A stretch of 64,000 bases of DNA from positions 558,001 to 622,000 of the forward strand of contig NZ_JACVOV010000001.1 in NCBI RefSeq assembly GCF_018882245.1. The letters run 5' to 3'. Shown in pieces: positions 62,019 through 64,000 of this stretch; the stretch's first letter is position 1; each line of letters begins with the position of its first letter. Position numbers and translations under genes: made by a program. This stretch comes from Polynucleobacter sp. AP-Capit-er-40B-B4 (GTDB taxonomy: Bacteria; Pseudomonadota; Gammaproteobacteria; Burkholderiales; Burkholderiaceae). The notes below the pieces were generated by a model. The model saw nothing but the letters and a program-made list of their open reading frames with translations. It was not told the DNA's origin and did not search any database.

Positions 62019-63131
62019 TTATTTTGTAGTGAGTTGTTTGAGTGCTGCTTGAACTGCTTGTACAGTAATTTGATTCATGCTGTACTGAGGATTGCTGGGA
62101 TATTCAAATCCGAGATTCAAAAAGCCGCCTCCATGCTCTTTTGGAACATCAATATTTTTCGAGACTGAATTCGTAACACCCCATCTGGCTGAATTTGTTG
62201 GCCCGTTAAGAGCAATAGTTGGAACCTTCAAGTGATCAGCTAAATGCGCTATTCCCGTATTTACGGAAATTACAGCGCTAGCACCTAGAAGAGCTTTAGC
62301 TACCTCAGGTAAAGTTAGCTTCCCAGCTAGCACATCAACCTTATTCTCGGCCCCAATGGCATTTGCAAGTTCAACTGCATCAGCATGGTTCTGAGGAGAT
62401 CCGGAAATTAAGATACTCCAGCCATCTTCCACCAAGCTTATAGCTAACTTAACCCACAAATCGATAGGCCACTGACGCAAATCCGACCTGGTACCGCTAG
62501 CCCAGGGATGAAAAACTATATAGGGCTGGTGCTGCTCTAGATCAATAGAACCCAAGTTTTGGCTAGCAATCTTTTCTAGATTAAATGATGGATTTCCTTG
62601 GCAAGGGATTTGCAATGGCTTTAATAAGCAACGAAAGTTCTCTAACTCATGAATAGCATTTGAATGCTCTACTACCTCGTCATATCCGAAATGACGAAAT
62701 TGGCCCCGTGTCTTAAAGCCAATCTTAAATCTGGCTTTAATAAATAGACTGTAAAGAGCGCTTAACTTTGGCCATTGGGAAGTATCAATCAATACATCTA
62801 ATGAGTATTTCCTTAGCAGACTGAATGCATTGAGCGGCTTAGTGACAGGCAAGACCACTAACTCATCGTATTCAGACAAAATAGGATAAATGGCAGCATT
62901 AGCTGATGAGGCAAAAACGATCATTTTCGCTTGGGGGTATTGAGTCCTCAAGGACGGCAATAAACAGGAAGACAAGATTGAATCGCCAATGGCGGCAAAA
63001 GCAAAAATGCCAATACATTTAATCTCTTGTGGCTTATTAACTGTCTTTCTCTTTAATAGAGATAGACAATACAGCAGCGGAATACCTATCCAAAAGTCCA
63101 AACTCTTTAGCAGTTGATTATTGCGCTCCAA
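62019..63131 (-). CDS. GT9 glycosyltransferase (heptosyltransferase-like)
   Basis: 370 residues, GT-B fold. F-A-A-I-G-D-S-I-L near 45-53 at the N-terminal domain and S-V-N-T-G-I-A-H-L-A near 290-299 (donor site) are GT9 marks. The likely role is adding a heptose or other sugar to LPS core. Start at TTG 63131 overlaps the previous gene's stop by 14 bases; no ATG fits, and GGAG near it is inside the upstream frame. Confidence 0.83.
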   Translation of the reverse strand: MERNNQLLKSLDFWIGIPLLYCLSLLKRKTVNKPQEIKCIGIFAFAAIGDSILSSCLLPSLRTQYPQAKMIVFASSANAAIYPILSEYDELVVLPVTKPLNAFSLLRKYSLDVLIDTSQWPKLSALYSLFIKARFKIGFKTRGQFRHFGYDEVVEHSNAIHELENFRCLLKPLQIPCQGNPSFNLEKIASQNLGSIDLEQHQPYIVFHPWASGTRSDLRQWPIDLWVKLAISLVEDGWSILISGSPQNHADAVELANAIGAENKVDVLAGKLTLPEVAKALLGASAVISVNTGIAHLADHLKVPTIALNGPTNSARWGVTNSVSKNIDVPKEHGGGFLNLGFEYPSNPQYSMNQITVQAVQAALKQLTTK

Positions 63132-64000
63132 GAGTATCCTCGCTCAAAGCTATCATTGCTTTTTTAAACACCGCATCTACAGTAGTTGAACGCATACAAA
63201 TTGGATCTTGACATGGGGCATAGCTAACACCGTCATAACAGGGCGAACAAACCACATCAGCAGCAGCTTTGAATACCGCCAAAGATTGTCTTTCAGCAGA
63301 AACTACGGCAGAAGCTGGGGTTGGGCCAAATATGGCAATTAAAGGGGTTGGGGTCATGGTGGCTAAATGTAGGGGGCCTGTATCGTGACTAATAACCAAA
63401 TTCACTTTAGAAAAAATCTCAATGACGTCATTAATGCTAGTCTCGCCAATCAAATCCCTGACTCGAATCTCTGAGAAATAAGACTTAACCCAAACATCGC
63501 CCTTACCACCCACCAATACCACTTCATACCCGTTGGCAATGAATTTGCCTGCCAACTCAACATAGCTTTCAGTTGGCCAGCGACGTAAAAAATCATCGCG
63601 CATCATATTTCTACTGCCCCCCGGCACAAGTGCCACATACTTTCTTGAGGGTTCAGAAATAAACTTATGACGTTCTTTGGAGCTAAGTGCATTTATGCCC
63701 AGATTTTGCAGTGCCGCATTACCTTGTCGGCCCGTCATTGAACTTTGCGATATAAAGTGGAAATATTCACTAACGCGAAATTTTGTTAATTCTGGGAAAA
63801 AACGTTTTATGCCACCAAATAAAAGTATTGGATTTTTTAAGAGCAATGGAATTGCAAAAACACAATATTGCCAATTACTATGAGCTATATAGAGTTGATT
63901 GGAATGCGAAATCTGCCTAAATATTTGAATAAAAGCCTTTAGTAAAGACTGTAGCCTTGCTACCGGCTTGCCGTGCAATATGGATTGATCCTCAATGGCA
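63118..64000 (-). CDS. GT9 glycosyltransferase, N terminus outside the window
   Basis: 294 codons remain in frame up to the right edge without a convincing start, so about 50 N-terminal residues are probably missing. V-A-L-V-P-G-G-S-R-N-M near 149-159 of the visible part and V-I-S-H-D-T-G-P-L-H-L-A near 214-225 are the GT9 blocks. Several cysteines (C-S-P-C-Y-D-G and P-C-Q-D-P-I-C) cluster near the C terminus, as in many heptosyltransferase-type enzymes. Coupled to the next GT9 gene. Confidence 0.82.
   Translation of the reverse strand, partial: AIEDQSILHGKPVARLQSLLKAFIQIFRQISHSNQLYIAHSNWQYCVFAIPLLLKNPILLFGGIKRFFPELTKFRVSEYFHFISQSSMTGRQGNAALQNLGINALSSKERHKFISEPSRKYVALVPGGSRNMMRDDFLRRWPTESYVELAGKFIANGYEVVLVGGKGDVWVKSYFSEIRVRDLIGETSINDVIEIFSKVNLVISHDTGPLHLATMTPTPLIAIFGPTPASAVVSAERQSLAVFKAAADVVCSPCYDGVSYAPCQDPICMRSTTVDAVFKKAMIALSEDTLGAQ

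Overview
The window reads as chromosomal DNA of a small-genome, low-GC member of the Burkholderiaceae, most likely a Polynucleobacter-type freshwater bacterium. This is inferred from gene content: a monomeric NADP-isocitrate dehydrogenase, a DUF6352 protein, a Bug-type tricarboxylate receptor, a LivM-LivG fusion, and CysI paired with a DUF934 protein. No rRNA, tRNA, CRISPR array or insertion sequence was recognised. Both ends cut genes: icd at the left and a glycosyltransferase family 9 gene at the right.

Bases 1-6275 hold housekeeping genes: the N-terminal part of icd, an MFS transporter, a DUF6352 protein, an FKBP rotamase, a lytic transglycosylase, a secreted DRGH nuclease and a DUF3820 protein. 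Bases 6352-9354 form one tight five-gene unit behind two perfect 7-1-7 Fur-box-like palindromes. It encodes an outer-membrane-like protein, a 59-residue protein, an exported FMN-binding protein, an ApbE flavin transferase and a four-helix histidine-rich membrane protein. It looks like an iron-responsive extracytoplasmic flavin electron-transfer system. Next (9360-12015) is a persulfide-response locus: a BigR/SqrR-like repressor, a persulfide dioxygenase-like hydrolase, a TauE exporter and an unknown membrane partner. Bases 12073-16967 are a branched-chain amino acid ABC transporter.

Bases 17112-31433 are a mixed accessory stretch: an EamA exporter, a GMC oxidoreductase, DarP, acyltransferases, HdeD, a small catabolic group (enol-lactonase-like hydrolase, Bug receptor, amidohydrolase) and several small membrane proteins. 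It contains three toxin-antitoxin-like pairs (19763-20423, 26446-27655, 30768-31433), each with an inverted repeat beside its promoter or first start codon. Bases 31599-36291 hold sulfite reductase, DUF934, siroheme synthesis (CobA, CbiX/SirB-like) and a ChaA-like antiporter.

From about 36300 to the end the DNA turns markedly AT-rich and carries a surface-polysaccharide island. A 17-gene run on the minus strand (56116 down to 36705) encodes glycosyltransferases, FdtA/FdtB amino-sugar enzymes, a PglK-like flippase, a CapD/PglF-like dehydratase, a glycosyltransferase fused to an initiating phosphoglycosyl transferase, and a Wzm/Wzt exporter. Around it lie galE, an EpsG-like polymerase, a second initiating transferase, a GT32-like enzyme and two GT9 enzymes. 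The aminotransferase gene fdtB is split by a -1 frameshift exactly at an in-frame A AAA AAA slippery heptamer; slippage there would restore a full 366-residue enzyme.
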